A stretch of 64,000 bases of DNA from Spirochaetia bacterium UBA5763. GTDB taxonomy: Bacteria > Spirochaetota > UBA4802 > UBA5550. Location: NCBI GenBank assembly GCA_002418835.1, contig DIEX01000019.1, forward strand, positions 124,001 to 188,000. The letters are read 5' to 3'. Shown here one piece after another: positions 8,124-15,829 of this stretch. The notes below the pieces were generated by a model that did not search any database, was not told the DNA's origin, and saw only the letters and a program-made list of their open reading frames with translations. Position 1 is the first letter of the stretch. Each line of letters opens with the position of its first letter. Made by a program: the position numbers and the translations under genes.

Positions 8124-8753
8124 TTATTTTCTTTTCGCGGAGTAGATAGTCTGCCACTCCTGTTCAATTACAGTCACATCAAAATTAAACTCCTTCAGAT
8201 ATACACCGACAATACTGAAGTCTGCGGGTTTCCGTTCATGTGTTCTTCCTTCCATCCGGTGTACCTTTGCAACTGCCTCAAATCCTTTTTCGTTAAAATC
8301 GGATATGATTAGCTGTCTGCCGGCAACTCTCGCCATTTCCCTCAATGCTTTGAAGGGAAGGTCAAAATGATGGAACGTAAAAGACGACACTACAGCATCA
8401 AAACTTCTGTCGTGAAAATCCATGCTGCATGCATCGGCTGTGAGAAATTCAATATTATCCAGCCTGTTATAATATACCGCGTTAAGTCTGGCTGTTCGCA
8501 AGTCGGAACTCTCCATGTCCACGGTTACAATTCTGCTGAATGAACCCGCAAGCATAGATGTAAGATAACCTCTTCCAGTGCCGATTTCAAGAACTGATGA
8601 ACTATCCGGCTGAACCAGACGCGCTACGCTTTTTCTGAGTTCCTCCTGGTCGACCCCCTGCTCTTTGTAAAGGGTTCCGCGTTTAAGAAATATTTCATGA
8701 TTGTTTTTAATATCTTCACTGGAAAAATCTGATGTTGCTATTTCAGTTTTCAT
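8124..8753 (-). CDS. class I SAM-dependent methyltransferase
   Basis: The Rossmann SAM-binding motif I VLEIGTGRGYLT is followed by the acidic motif IVTVDME, then LTADACSMDF and the motif IV region DAVVSSFTFHHF. The length (209 residues) is usual for small methyltransferases. The C-terminal part (VHRMEGRTHERKPADF) is charged and may define the substrate, which cannot be deduced. It has an AGAGA ribosome site and lies 20 bases after the ferredoxin gene and 11 bases before the DUF89-TrmO gene, so it is in the same operon. Nothing shows whether the acceptor is protein, RNA or a small molecule. Confidence 0.85.
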   Translation of the reverse strand: MKTEIATSDFSSEDIKNNHEIFLKRGTLYKEQGVDQEELRKSVARLVQPDSSSVLEIGTGRGYLTSMLAGSFSRIVTVDMESSDLRTARLNAVYYNRLDNIEFLTADACSMDFHDRSFDAVVSSFTFHHFDLPFKALREMARVAGRQLIISDFNEKGFEAVAKVHRMEGRTHERKPADFSIVGVYLKEFNFDVTVIEQEWQTIYSAKRK

Positions 8754-8773
8754 ATTCTATCTCTTTGTCTGTT

Positions 8774-9238
8774 TTATTTCCTTACCATAGGGTTTCCGCA
8801 GTAGGGGCATTTTATCTGCGAACAGGGTACACCTGCTTTATGAGGCATCGATACTTTGCAGGCAGGGCAGTAGCATTCACCCATGACATCTGGCCTCTGT
8901 CTGCTGCCGCGGCCGCATCCGCCACCGGAGCCTGAACCTCCCCCCTGTCCTCTACCTGTTCCTCTCCCCTGACCCCAGGAGCCTGAACTGCCGCTTCCCC
9001 CTCTGCCGGAAGGGGGTCTCCCGGCCTGCGGAGAGACTTTCTCCCCGGCAGCCATTGAAGAGAGAATTGAAATGGCCCCTTTTTTGCATTTATCGATGCA
9101 GGCTCCGCATTCAATGCAGAGTGCGCTGTCAATTACAGCTTTACGTATAGCTTCATTAAGTGATATAGCGTCAACAGGACAGGCTTCAATGCATCTGCCG
9201 CACCCTGTGCATATTTCTGTGTTTATAATTGCTGACAT
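8774..9238 (-). CDS. two-[4Fe-4S] ferredoxin with Gly-rich linker and C-terminal zinc-ribbon-like Cys pairs
   Basis: Two classical clusters are encoded: Cys10/13/16 with Cys20, and Cys41/44/47 with Cys51. After residue about 70 the protein becomes very Gly/Ser/Arg-rich (for example GRGQGGGSGSGGGCGRGSR) up to about residue 112. It then ends with CYCPAC and, near the C-terminus, KCPYCGNP, a pattern of paired CxxC knuckles that looks like a zinc ribbon. Ordinary ferredoxins of this type are about 60 residues, so the tail is an added feature. It likely carries electrons for nearby redox or radical SAM enzymes. A GGAG site lies 8 bases upstream of the start. Confidence 0.85.
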   Translation of the reverse strand: MSAIINTEICTGCGRCIEACPVDAISLNEAIRKAVIDSALCIECGACIDKCKKGAISILSSMAAGEKVSPQAGRPPSGRGGSGSSGSWGQGRGTGRGQGGGSGSGGGCGRGSRQRPDVMGECYCPACKVSMPHKAGVPCSQIKCPYCGNPMVRK

Positions 9239-9271
9239 CCTGACACTCCGGATAGTTTTATTCCATTTCTG

Positions 9272-9667
9272 CTATGATTTAAGCCATTGTTTCGCATCTT
9301 CAATTTCTGTTGAACCAAAAACTTTCATCCGATCCTCTGCACCGGATTCCTGTGTGCCGCGCATTATTGATATTGTTGTTATGGCTGAATTGACCACCAG
9401 GGCTATTTTCGCGCATCCGCTTTCAATTGCTTTCTCCTGGTTTTTGATTTTTTCCGCATTAACATCAGAGGGGATTACCTTGCATTCGCTGGCATCTGAT
9501 AAAATTTTCCATCCGGATCTTGTAAGCTTTCTTGCACTGTCCCAGTCTTTATGGAAATCGGGGACAACTGACATATCTTTCCAGAAACCTTTCATCTTCC
9601 AGTAAATAGTGTTTTCTGTGTCATCATAGTTTAATTCATAAAAATTGTTTTTTGCTATTTCTTTCAT
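9272..9667 (-). CDS. small protein of unknown function, possibly STAS/SpoIIAA-like fold
   Basis: I do not recognise a clear family. The 131-residue protein shows alternating strands and helices: YELNYDDTENTIYWKMKG at the start, then KILSDASECKVIPSD, a central helix, KIALVVNSAITTISIMR, and a closing helix that ends in TEIEDAKQWL. This layout resembles SpoIIAA/STAS-like proteins that occur in many environmental bacteria (the ending compares to 'F.d.eeAl.WL'), but no diagnostic residue confirms it. It has a strong AGAGGA site 6 bases before the ATG. It sits between the DUF5320 gene and the ferredoxin and shares their direction. Confidence 0.6.
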   Translation of the reverse strand: MKEIAKNNFYELNYDDTENTIYWKMKGFWKDMSVVPDFHKDWDSARKLTRSGWKILSDASECKVIPSDVNAEKIKNQEKAIESGCAKIALVVNSAITTISIMRGTQESGAEDRMKVFGSTEIEDAKQWLKS

Positions 9668-9728
9668 TTGGTTCCTCTAAATAAGTTCTATATCTATTTC
9701 TCCGTGTAAAAAGAACAGATTAAGTAAG

Positions 9729-9771
9729 CCGGAACCGATACCATCATATAATAGTCAGGAATCAGTTCCGG
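9729..9771 (-). other. hairpin-forming inverted repeat after the DUF5320 gene
   Basis: Arms CCGGAACCGAT (9729-9739) and ATCAGTTCCGG (9761-9771) pair over 11 positions with one G-U. Read leftward, the hairpin lies just after the DUF5320 gene and is followed at some distance by TTCTTTTT. It may act as a partial terminator or RNA-stability element that lowers expression of the downstream cluster relative to the DUF5320 gene. Confidence 0.45.
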
Positions 9772-9797
9772 TTGAATATAGACTGAGCTTCTCCAGC

Positions 9798-10184
9798 CTA
9801 TTTATCTGTTTTTGCAGTTGCCGCAGCCTCAAGTACCTTTATTCTTTCATTGATATAATCAGCTTGATTTTTCATTGCTTCAGCCTGCTGTTTCAGCATT
9901 CTGAGTTCTGAATCTGCTGAATATTCATATTGCGGATAAGGCGCCTCATATCTGCCGGAGTAGGGGGCACCCTGGAATCCTCTTCCATAAAAGGGTCTGC
10001 CGCCTGCGTTAAAACCGTTTCTCCATCCCCTTCCGCCACCGCGGCCGCCTCTTCCGAATCCGCCGTAACCTCCACCGCGGCCTGAATTTACATAACCCGG
10101 TGCTGTATAACCCGCACATAATCCCGCGCCTCTTCCAGTCATAGGTCCTGCTCCATTAGGTCCTCTTCCATCTCCTGCTGGCAT
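9798..10184 (-). CDS. DUF5320 family Gly/Arg-rich protein
   Basis: The N-terminus MPAGDGRGPNGAGPMTGRGA is the recognisable signature of DUF5320. The middle (residues about 32-60) is an RGG-like low-complexity region (GGYGGFGRGGRGGGRGWR), and the C-terminus from about residue 88 is a helical, probably coiled-coil segment (LRMLKQQAEAMKNQADYINE). Family members are often found near NifX/NifB-type and ferredoxin genes, and their function is unknown. The gene has an ideal AAGGAGG site and a Fur box directly upstream, so iron-responsive expression is likely. Confidence 0.85.
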   Translation of the reverse strand: MPAGDGRGPNGAGPMTGRGAGLCAGYTAPGYVNSGRGGGYGGFGRGGRGGGRGWRNGFNAGGRPFYGRGFQGAPYSGRYEAPYPQYEYSADSELRMLKQQAEAMKNQADYINERIKVLEAAATAKTDK

Positions 10185-10207
10185 AACATACCTCCTTAAT
10201 TTATAAT

Positions 10208-10226
10208 AATGAAAACCATTTTCATT
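10208..10226 (-). promoter_or_regulatory. putative Fur box upstream of DUF5320 gene
   Basis: AATGAAAACCATTTTCATT is a perfect 8-3-8 inverted repeat that resembles the Fur consensus. It lies 24 bases upstream of the DUF5320 start and just after the Fur gene. It could let the downstream cluster be regulated independently of the fur promoter. Confidence 0.75.
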
Positions 10227-10243
10227 TAAAGATTAAAAAAAAT

Positions 10244-10720
10244 TCAGCTCTTCTTTCCCCTGCACTCTTCACAGAGGCCATAAAAACTGACGATATGATC
10301 ATTTATCTGAAAATTGTATTTCTCAGATAAAAATTCCTGAGTTTTCCCGAGGCAGTTTATCTCCTCGTTTATGAAATCCTTATAATCGATGATTTTTTTG
10401 CATTTTACGCATATAAGATGATGATGGTGCCCCTTTCCGCCGGGGTTATTCAGAAGTTCAAATCTAGCCTGGCCATCGCCGAAATCGAATTTCTGCACAA
10501 TTCTCATCTGTTCCAGAAGCTCAAGGGTACGGTAAATGGTTGTGAGCCCTATTTCCGGGCTTATGGCATGGGCTTTCATATAAATTTCAGTAGCACTGAG
10601 ATGTTCTGCTGTTTCATGGAGCACATTAATGACAACCTCACGTGCGGCTGTTACTCTGACGCAGTGCTGATTGAATCTTTCCTGCCACCATGGCCCTCTA
10701 CCGTGCAAAATCTGCCTCAC
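10244..10720 (-). CDS. fur: Fur-family metalloregulator
   Basis: A 158-residue protein with the Fur winged helix (VRVTAAREVVINVLHE, SATEIYMKAH, GLTTIYRTLELLEQ) and the metal-binding C-terminal domain: FDFGDGQARFEL, HHHHLICVKC, and a closing CEEC. The HHHH plus two CxxC pairs fit Fur/PerR/Zur proteins, and the Fur boxes upstream and downstream favour an iron sensor. The start is not certain. GTG at 10720 sits next to the Fur box and has no ribosome site, whereas a TTG four codons later has GAGG in good position. Autoregulation is likely because the box overlaps the promoter/start area. Confidence 0.9.
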   Translation of the reverse strand: MRQILHGRGPWWQERFNQHCVRVTAAREVVINVLHETAEHLSATEIYMKAHAISPEIGLTTIYRTLELLEQMRIVQKFDFGDGQARFELLNNPGGKGHHHHLICVKCKKIIDYKDFINEEINCLGKTQEFLSEKYNFQINDHIVSFYGLCEECRGKKS

Positions 10721-10724
10721 TTTT

Positions 10725-10743
10725 GAAAATGATTTTCATTATC
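10725..10743. promoter_or_regulatory. Fur box in the fur upstream region
   Basis: Read on the minus strand, GATAATGAAAATCATTTTC matches the classical 19-bp Fur consensus GATAATGATAATCATTATC at 17 positions. It is immediately upstream of the fur gene and about 105 bases upstream of the divergent YkgJ-like gene, so it could control both. Confidence 0.85.
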
Positions 10744-10848
10744 AATATACGGATTGTATCTTTTTTTGTCAATTAAAAATGAATAAAATTTGGTACTTGA
10801 TAAAAAAAGGAGATAATTCCATCTGTATAGTAATTCCATGGAGGGGTT

Positions 10849-11364
10849 ATGCCGCAGTTAAAATCAATAGAATTATATCTCAGGCTTATTGAAAAAATTG
10901 ATCAATACGAAAGCAAACTCCTGAAAAAATACAGCTCTGATATAGCCTGCTGCAAAGGGTGTGACTCCTGCTGTATCCTTGAATCGGTTTTTCCGGTTGA
11001 AGCTTATGTAATATACGAATCGATCCGTTCCGGTGCGTTAATATCTGCCGATTTATCACAGAATGGCTCCGGCAGATGCGTTTTTCTGAAAGGGGGGAGC
11101 TGCTCAATCTATAAAGTCCGTCCTGTTATTTGCCGCACGCATGGTTACCCTGTTTATGTGGATGGGCGCGTCGATTTCTGTCCTGAAAATTTTAAAGAGC
11201 GGAATTCAATAGACTCTGAATATATTTTAAATCTTGAAAATCTCAACAATTCTCTTGCTTCGATTAATCTTATTTTTTCGGGTGAGAATTCCATCGATTT
11301 CTTTAAAAGAGAGAGGATTCCCTTGAAAGAACTGGCTGAATTTGTTATAAATAAAGAGAAGTAA
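10849..11364 (+). CDS. YkgJ-family cysteine-cluster protein
   Basis: The signature of the zinc/iron-chelating YkgJ family is present: CCKGCDSCC near residue 25, then CVFLKGGSCSIYKVRPVICR, and a further Cys in DFCPENF. The family is widespread and its function is undefined; metal or Fe-S binding is assumed from the Cys pattern. Length is 171 residues. A GGAGG ribosome site lies 5 bases upstream. It is divergent from fur across a Fur box and may form an operon with the next gene, 25 bases downstream. Confidence 0.85.
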   Translation: MPQLKSIELYLRLIEKIDQYESKLLKKYSSDIACCKGCDSCCILESVFPVEAYVIYESIRSGALISADLSQNGSGRCVFLKGGSCSIYKVRPVICRTHGYPVYVDGRVDFCPENFKERNSIDSEYILNLENLNNSLASINLIFSGENSIDFFKRERIPLKELAEFVINKEK

Positions 11365-11389
11365 TTAATTATAACATGAGGCACAAATT

Positions 11390-12295
11390 ATGCTTACAAG
11401 AACCCTGATTGAAAGGGTGTATGAGAGAATTAAAAGCTATAACAATTCTGAATATGATTCATCTGTACCGATGTCCGATCAATTTATGAAAGATTTTACC
11501 TCTGCGGAGGGGTACAGTGAAAACGAAACAAAACATGCCCTGATGATTCTGAACGAAGCTCATAAAGTATTTATTATTGCGATTACCAAGGAGAATAAGC
11601 AGTCAGGGAATAAAAAAATTGACGGATATGTTGTTGCAGATAATTCAGTGGTTTCCAATCTCAGGAGTATTTACCAGAAGAGGCTCACCGAAGTATATAA
11701 TAAGGAGAAAGGGACAAATTTCGGCCCTCCCCAGGTGATGCGCGAAGTAATGAACAGGATGAACACCATTGTGAATACCCCTGTGGGCCGTGTTGCCAAT
11801 ATTGCAATTATGCTTCATGAATATGAAAACCTTATGGACCGGTATCCCCAGGAATTCACTGATGAGTGGTGTGAGGAGAAACTTCAGGAGTATCTTGATA
11901 ATGGCACATTAGAGGAGGAGGAACCGGAAGAGGTTGCTGCTGATGAATCATCAGACAAATCCGGAGATAAAAGCGGGACAACAAGGGCTGTTGATTCACC
12001 GGAATATGAGGATTATACAAGGGATGACAAGAGTCTCCCTCCGCATAAGATGCTGATGATTTATGGTGCTGATTTCTTTTTCAGGGTCAAGCTTCGTAAG
12101 TATGAGTTTAATATATTGAGAGATATGATTCGCGAGGGGCATGTAAAAAGAAAGACAGATATTGTGCTTCTCAGGAATATGATTAAAACGATTAAAGGTA
12201 ATTTTGACAGGGACCCTAAGCTTAATGATTATTTTGAGGATATCTTTCATCTGGACAGGGAACTTTCCAAAAAGCTTTACTTCAGCGCGAAATGA
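11390..12295 (+). CDS. conserved-looking protein of unknown function
   Basis: I do not recognise it. The 301-residue protein is soluble and largely helical. An N-terminal part (1-165) includes LIERVYERIKSYNNSEYDSS and NEAHKVFIIAIT, reminiscent of winged-helix-like DNA-binding or adaptor folds but without a firm motif. An acidic, Ser/Lys/Asp-rich linker (about 172-205, EEEEPEEVAADESSDKSGDK) joins it to a C-terminal helical region rich in Lys/Arg (VKLRKYEFNILRDMIREGHV). The bipartite layout with an acidic linker suggests a regulatory or scaffold protein. It follows the YkgJ gene in the same direction. Confidence 0.6.
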   Translation: MLTRTLIERVYERIKSYNNSEYDSSVPMSDQFMKDFTSAEGYSENETKHALMILNEAHKVFIIAITKENKQSGNKKIDGYVVADNSVVSNLRSIYQKRLTEVYNKEKGTNFGPPQVMREVMNRMNTIVNTPVGRVANIAIMLHEYENLMDRYPQEFTDEWCEEKLQEYLDNGTLEEEEPEEVAADESSDKSGDKSGTTRAVDSPEYEDYTRDDKSLPPHKMLMIYGADFFFRVKLRKYEFNILRDMIREGHVKRKTDIVLLRNMIKTIKGNFDRDPKLNDYFEDIFHLDRELSKKLYFSAK

Positions 12296-12376
12296 TACTA
12301 ACCGGTTGTTTTATAGAAATAAATTATTATTGCAATATTCCTTCACGTTTTTCAATTATCAGTTTCAGTGTATAGC

Positions 12377-12934
12377 ATGAAATTATTTAAATATATAATA
12401 ATATCAGTTCTTCTTCACGCTGCGTTAATATCAGCTTTTTCACTTAAAAGAGGAGCAGGTGTGTATCTCGGTATAAGGGGCGGGGATATTTCACTTTATG
12501 TAAGCAGCACCGGTTCCGGCAGCGGCAGTTCCCCCTCCGGTAAAAAATCCCGTGATGAAATGCGCGATGGAATAAAAAGCGGAAAGATCAGGGGAAACGG
12601 CTCCGATGATCAGGGGGGAGATGGAGCAGGCGGCGGAGGTGTTTACGGTGCCGTAGGGAGACTGGTTGCCGAGGCTTACAGGAATAATCCGCCGGAGTAC
12701 CCTGCAATTGCACGGGCCATGGGATACCAGGGGCGGGTCACGCTGATGCTTGAGGTTATGCCTGACGGCAGCTGCGGAACAGTTGATATAACAAAAAGTT
12801 CAGGCCATAGCGTCCTTGATATTGCTGCACAGAGAGCTGCAAGGGGGTGGGTATTCTTCACCGAAAATACGCTGGCTCTTTCATCACCTGTCAGGGTAAG
12901 TCAGGATATAATTTTTTTGCTTAAGACATACTGA
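12377..12934 (+). CDS. tonB: TonB-like energy transducer
   Basis: The N-terminus has a single membrane anchor with the TonB-type SVLLHAALI motif (Ser and His in the helix are used for coupling to ExbB/ExbD). A Gly/Ser-rich periplasmic spacer follows (for example SSTGSGSGSSPSGKK), then from about residue 100 the TonB C-terminal domain: NPPEYPAIARAMGYQGRVTL, then a stretch ending VLDIAAQRAARGW. It should transmit proton-motive force to outer-membrane receptors such as the BtuB-like protein encoded about 0.65 kb downstream. The partner exbB/exbD genes are about 9.4 kb away. The spacer lacks the usual Pro-rich repeats. ATG at 12377 is preferred to the GTG at 12368. Confidence 0.85.
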   Translation: MKLFKYIIISVLLHAALISAFSLKRGAGVYLGIRGGDISLYVSSTGSGSGSSPSGKKSRDEMRDGIKSGKIRGNGSDDQGGDGAGGGGVYGAVGRLVAEAYRNNPPEYPAIARAMGYQGRVTLMLEVMPDGSCGTVDITKSSGHSVLDIAAQRAARGWVFFTENTLALSSPVRVSQDIIFLLKTY

Positions 12935-13054
12935 TACAAAACATTATCTCTTCAACCTGCATGCCTCCTCACATTTTATTTAAGATTTTCTGCCGGTTAA
13001 AATTTTTATTATGCCGCAAATAATTACTTGAATTATCACAGTATAAATTGATGT

Positions 13055-13175
13055 TTGCAGTAATCAGGTTTATTCATGGAACCGGGTGCGATTCCCGGGC
13101 TGTCCCGCAACTGTAATCATTATCTCTGATAATGTAAGCCAGGTCTTTGGATACTCCTGAAAACCAGTACTACTT
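13055..13175 (+). ncRNA. cobalamin riboswitch
   Basis: The leader contains the conserved cobalamin aptamer core: GGAACCGGGTGCGATTCCCG, then CTGTCCCGCAACTGTAA, a variable hairpin, and AAGCCAGGTC. The outer pairing GTA..GGTTT with AAAACC..TAC closes the element. It is on the plus strand ahead of a BtuB-like TonB-dependent receptor, the classical target, so vitamin B12 repression of that receptor is expected. Directly after it come AAGGGGG and an ATG of a tiny ORF, suggesting control at translation initiation. Confidence 0.93.
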
Positions 13176-13196
13176 TCGCGGAAAAGGGGGTTTGCA

Positions 13197-13238
13197 ATGA
13201 CAAGGTTTATAATTCTGCATCACATTTTCTTCTACTGA
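13197..13238 (+). CDS. 13-codon mini-ORF directly after the riboswitch (leader peptide or gene relic)
   Basis: AAGGGGG at 13184-13190 sits 6 bases before an ATG that encodes MTRFIILHHIFFY and a stop. The ribosome site is the strongest in this leader and is where a translational riboswitch would act. The peptide looks like the beginning of a signal peptide. It may be a leader ORF, or the remains of the original receptor start before a repeat element separated the riboswitch from the present gene. Confidence 0.45.
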   Translation: MTRFIILHHIFFY

Positions 13239-13305
13239 TTTCTAATTAATACATCAATTATTGTCGCTGCGGGGCATGAAAAGCTGCGGTTTTCTGTTAT
13301 CGAGA

Positions 13306-13548
13306 TATATAGCTCTATGGCTGTAAAAGAGTTTGTCTTTCCGGTTTTGTCGCAGACAAATACCGGAATCTTGATGATAAGAATTTGTTTCTGAAAACAG
13401 GGTAAATTTTATTTTACCTTAAGATTCCGGCAGTGCAGCCGCGATGGCTGGCTGCAAGCATGAAACAGGATGTCTCAATAATGCTTGCCTCCGTTATCAC
13501 TCCAGCCGGGATAACATTGCCCTGATCATTTTGTAGTTTGCTAATATT
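13306..13548. repeat. MITE-like interspersed repeat, copy A
   Basis: This stretch shares long blocks with the copy at 24945-25121: TTTCCGGTTT, ATACCGGAATCTT, TAATGCTTGCCTC, GTTATCACTCCA and GATCATTTTGTA. Its core is bounded by imperfect inverted ends (CTTTCCGGTTTTGTC and CAGCCGGGATAACAT). It carries extra sequence, including a small CAGCC/GGCTG hairpin near 13440. It lies between the cobalamin riboswitch and the receptor it should control. Confidence 0.75.
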
Positions 13549-13579
13549 TATTTGAAAACAGATTATTACGGAGAACACA

Positions 13580-15466
13580 ATGAAACAGAAAATATTCAGC
13601 GCAACACTTCTGTTATGCGCTTTCGGTTTAATTTCAGCCTATGCTGAAGATGTATTTAAAAACGATCCTGTTGTGGTAACAGCAACAAGGTATGAAAAAT
13701 CGGTATCTAAAGAGGGTAAGAGTATCACTGTTGTTACAGAGGATGAGATTAAGAAGAGCGGGAAGAAGACTGTTGCTGATGTGCTGGAAACAGTTGCAGG
13801 GGTAACTATAACAAGATACGGTACAGAAGGGAGTCTTACAAATGTTTACATACGGGGATCAAAAAGCGGAAATGTGCTTATTTTAATCGATGGTGTTAAG
13901 GTTAGCGATCCGACTTTGCCTGGTAATCTTTATGATATAGCAGGTTTAATGACATCAAACATAGAGAGAATTGAAGTTATAAAGGGTGCAATGAGCAGTA
14001 TGTATGGTGCTGAAGCCTCTGGTGGTGTTATTAATATTATTACCAAAAAAGGAGCCGGAAGAAAAGTTACTATAACAGGTGAGGCGGGCTCAAATAAAAC
14101 ATTTGCAGAATCTGTCGCAGTAAGCGATTCAACCGAACAAAGCACATTTTTCTTTGCCGGATCACATTATAAAACCGATGGAATATCAAGTGCTGAAAAG
14201 CAGGGTCCATCAAAATATGATGATGACAGCTATGAGAATTATTCAGCTTCAGGTAAAATGACCAGCAAAATTACTGATACGGCCTCTGTTAATCTTGCAA
14301 TGAGTTATACTGATTACAAAACTGATTTGGATGATGGTTCATTTGAGGATGATCCTAACTATGAATACACAAGTAAACTCTTTACTTCAAGGGGTGAATT
14401 CAGTCACTCTCCATTTGCATGGTGGACATACAAGGGTGGCGTCTCTTATATGTCTTTTACCAGGGGAAATATTGATCAGGCTGATCCAATCGACACAACA
14501 GAAAATGAAATTTATACATATAATGGATCAAATTCTGGGATTGATCTATGTAATATATTTAATATACTGAATATCAATACTCTTACCATTGGTGCTGAGT
14601 TGCGTAATGAAAAGGGAAGCAGCACTTCTGCTTCATCTACATATGGGATATCGATTTTTGATGAAAAAAGTATTTTCACAAAAAGCTTTTTCATCCATGA
14701 TGCAATTTCGGTTGCTGAAATTATCAATTTGAACGCGGGTGCGAGGATAGATGATCATGAAGTATTCGGATCACACTGGACATGGGACGCTTCGGCTTCC
14801 GTTATAATTCCGGTAACAGGGACTAAATTAAAAACATCAGCAGGAACAGGTTTCAGAGCTCCATCCATGTCAGAATTATATGGTATGTGGGGAGGCAATA
14901 CCGAGCTAAAACCTGAAAAGACGTTTGTTTATGATGCCGGTATTTATCAGGAAATTATAAACGGGCTCTTGTCAGTTGATTGTACATATTTTGTTCAGGA
15001 GTATAAAGATAAGATAATATATAATAGTTCATACAATTATGCCAATCTTGATGGCACTATTAAAAACAAAGGTGTTGAAACTTCAGCTGTATTTAAACCT
15101 GCTGATTTTCTGAAGATCATATATAGTTATACTTATGTTAAATATGAAAAAAATAATGATACTTCTTCTACACTGAAAAGACCTTCTCATAAACATGCTG
15201 TTTCAGCAACTCTTATACCACTAAGCGGTCTTGACATAACAGGTTCATATCTATTTGTGGATCAGCGGTATGATTATCTTACTTCAACTACAAACATAGA
15301 ATTACACTCCTACCACAAATTCGACATGAACATAAGGTATGCATTCAACGAAACCATAACCTTAACTGCCCGCGGTGAAAACCTCACTGATGAAGATTAT
15401 GAAGAGACATACGGCTACAACACAAAAGGGAGAAGCTTCTACGGCGGAGCGGAAATTACCCTATAG
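13580..15466 (+). CDS. TonB-dependent outer-membrane receptor, BtuB-like
   Basis: A cleavable signal peptide (residues 1-22, ending SAYA) is followed by a TonB box (DPVVVTATR, 29-37), then a plug domain to about residue 165 with the typical VADVLETVAGV, TNVYIRGSKSGNVLILIDGV and IERIEVIKG motifs. A long beta-barrel follows, ending in an aromatic-poor but typical last strand (SFYGGAEITL). The length of 628 residues matches BtuB (about 600). The upstream cobalamin riboswitch strongly suggests vitamin B12 or another corrinoid as substrate. A CGGAG ribosome site is present. TonB (12.4 kb) and ExbBD (22.3 kb) in the same window would energise it. Confidence 0.9.
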   Translation: MKQKIFSATLLLCAFGLISAYAEDVFKNDPVVVTATRYEKSVSKEGKSITVVTEDEIKKSGKKTVADVLETVAGVTITRYGTEGSLTNVYIRGSKSGNVLILIDGVKVSDPTLPGNLYDIAGLMTSNIERIEVIKGAMSSMYGAEASGGVINIITKKGAGRKVTITGEAGSNKTFAESVAVSDSTEQSTFFFAGSHYKTDGISSAEKQGPSKYDDDSYENYSASGKMTSKITDTASVNLAMSYTDYKTDLDDGSFEDDPNYEYTSKLFTSRGEFSHSPFAWWTYKGGVSYMSFTRGNIDQADPIDTTENEIYTYNGSNSGIDLCNIFNILNINTLTIGAELRNEKGSSTSASSTYGISIFDEKSIFTKSFFIHDAISVAEIINLNAGARIDDHEVFGSHWTWDASASVIIPVTGTKLKTSAGTGFRAPSMSELYGMWGGNTELKPEKTFVYDAGIYQEIINGLLSVDCTYFVQEYKDKIIYNSSYNYANLDGTIKNKGVETSAVFKPADFLKIIYSYTYVKYEKNNDTSSTLKRPSHKHAVSATLIPLSGLDITGSYLFVDQRYDYLTSTTNIELHSYHKFDMNIRYAFNETITLTARGENLTDEDYEETYGYNTKGRSFYGGAEITL

Positions 15467-15480
15467 CCTCAAAAAAAAGA

Positions 15481-15504
15481 AGGGTGCGGAAATCCGCACC
15501 CTTT
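15481..15504 (+). terminator. hairpin after the receptor gene
   Basis: A 10-bp stem AGGGTGCGGA / TCCGCACCCT with a very short loop follows the stop codon by 14 bases, with only a short T run after it and an A run before it. It is likely a terminator for the receptor gene; because of the A run it would also work for transcription in the opposite direction. Confidence 0.7.
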
Positions 15505-15829
15505 GAGGTGTATTTCATGTTTTTTGATAATAACAATATAATTAGTATTTTAGAAAACTCTGATGTTACAACAATTACCTGCATTAATCCGTTAATAATT
15601 CTCTGAATAAAATATCGCAACATTTTTTACTATACAAAAGTTTAGCTTTATGGTGAAATCTGTCAATACTTTATTAGAATATAATCAATTAAATGAGTTA
15701 TTAAAAATTATTATCCACATGAAAGTATAATAATAATTTTGATCCCCCTGATACTCTAAATGGCAATTATTGATTGAAAAAATCCCCCCGGATAATAAAT
15801 GAGAGTTAATCATCACTAATGGAGTCTGT
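15505..15829. other. AT-rich intergenic stretch, no gene seen
   Basis: About 325 bases of very AT-rich DNA with no convincing ORF, RNA or repeat. It should hold the promoter of the cupin gene, but no clear -35/-10 pair stands out. Confidence 0.5.

Noticed and set aside
9893..10075. ORFs on alternative frames inside the DUF5320 and ferredoxin genes
   Set aside because: They are shadows of Gly/Arg-rich coding sequence; the DUF5320 frame has an ideal ribosome site and the family signature.
10418..10726. Plus-strand ORF opposite fur
   Set aside because: The minus strand encodes a complete Fur protein with metal-binding motifs; the plus ORF is a shadow.
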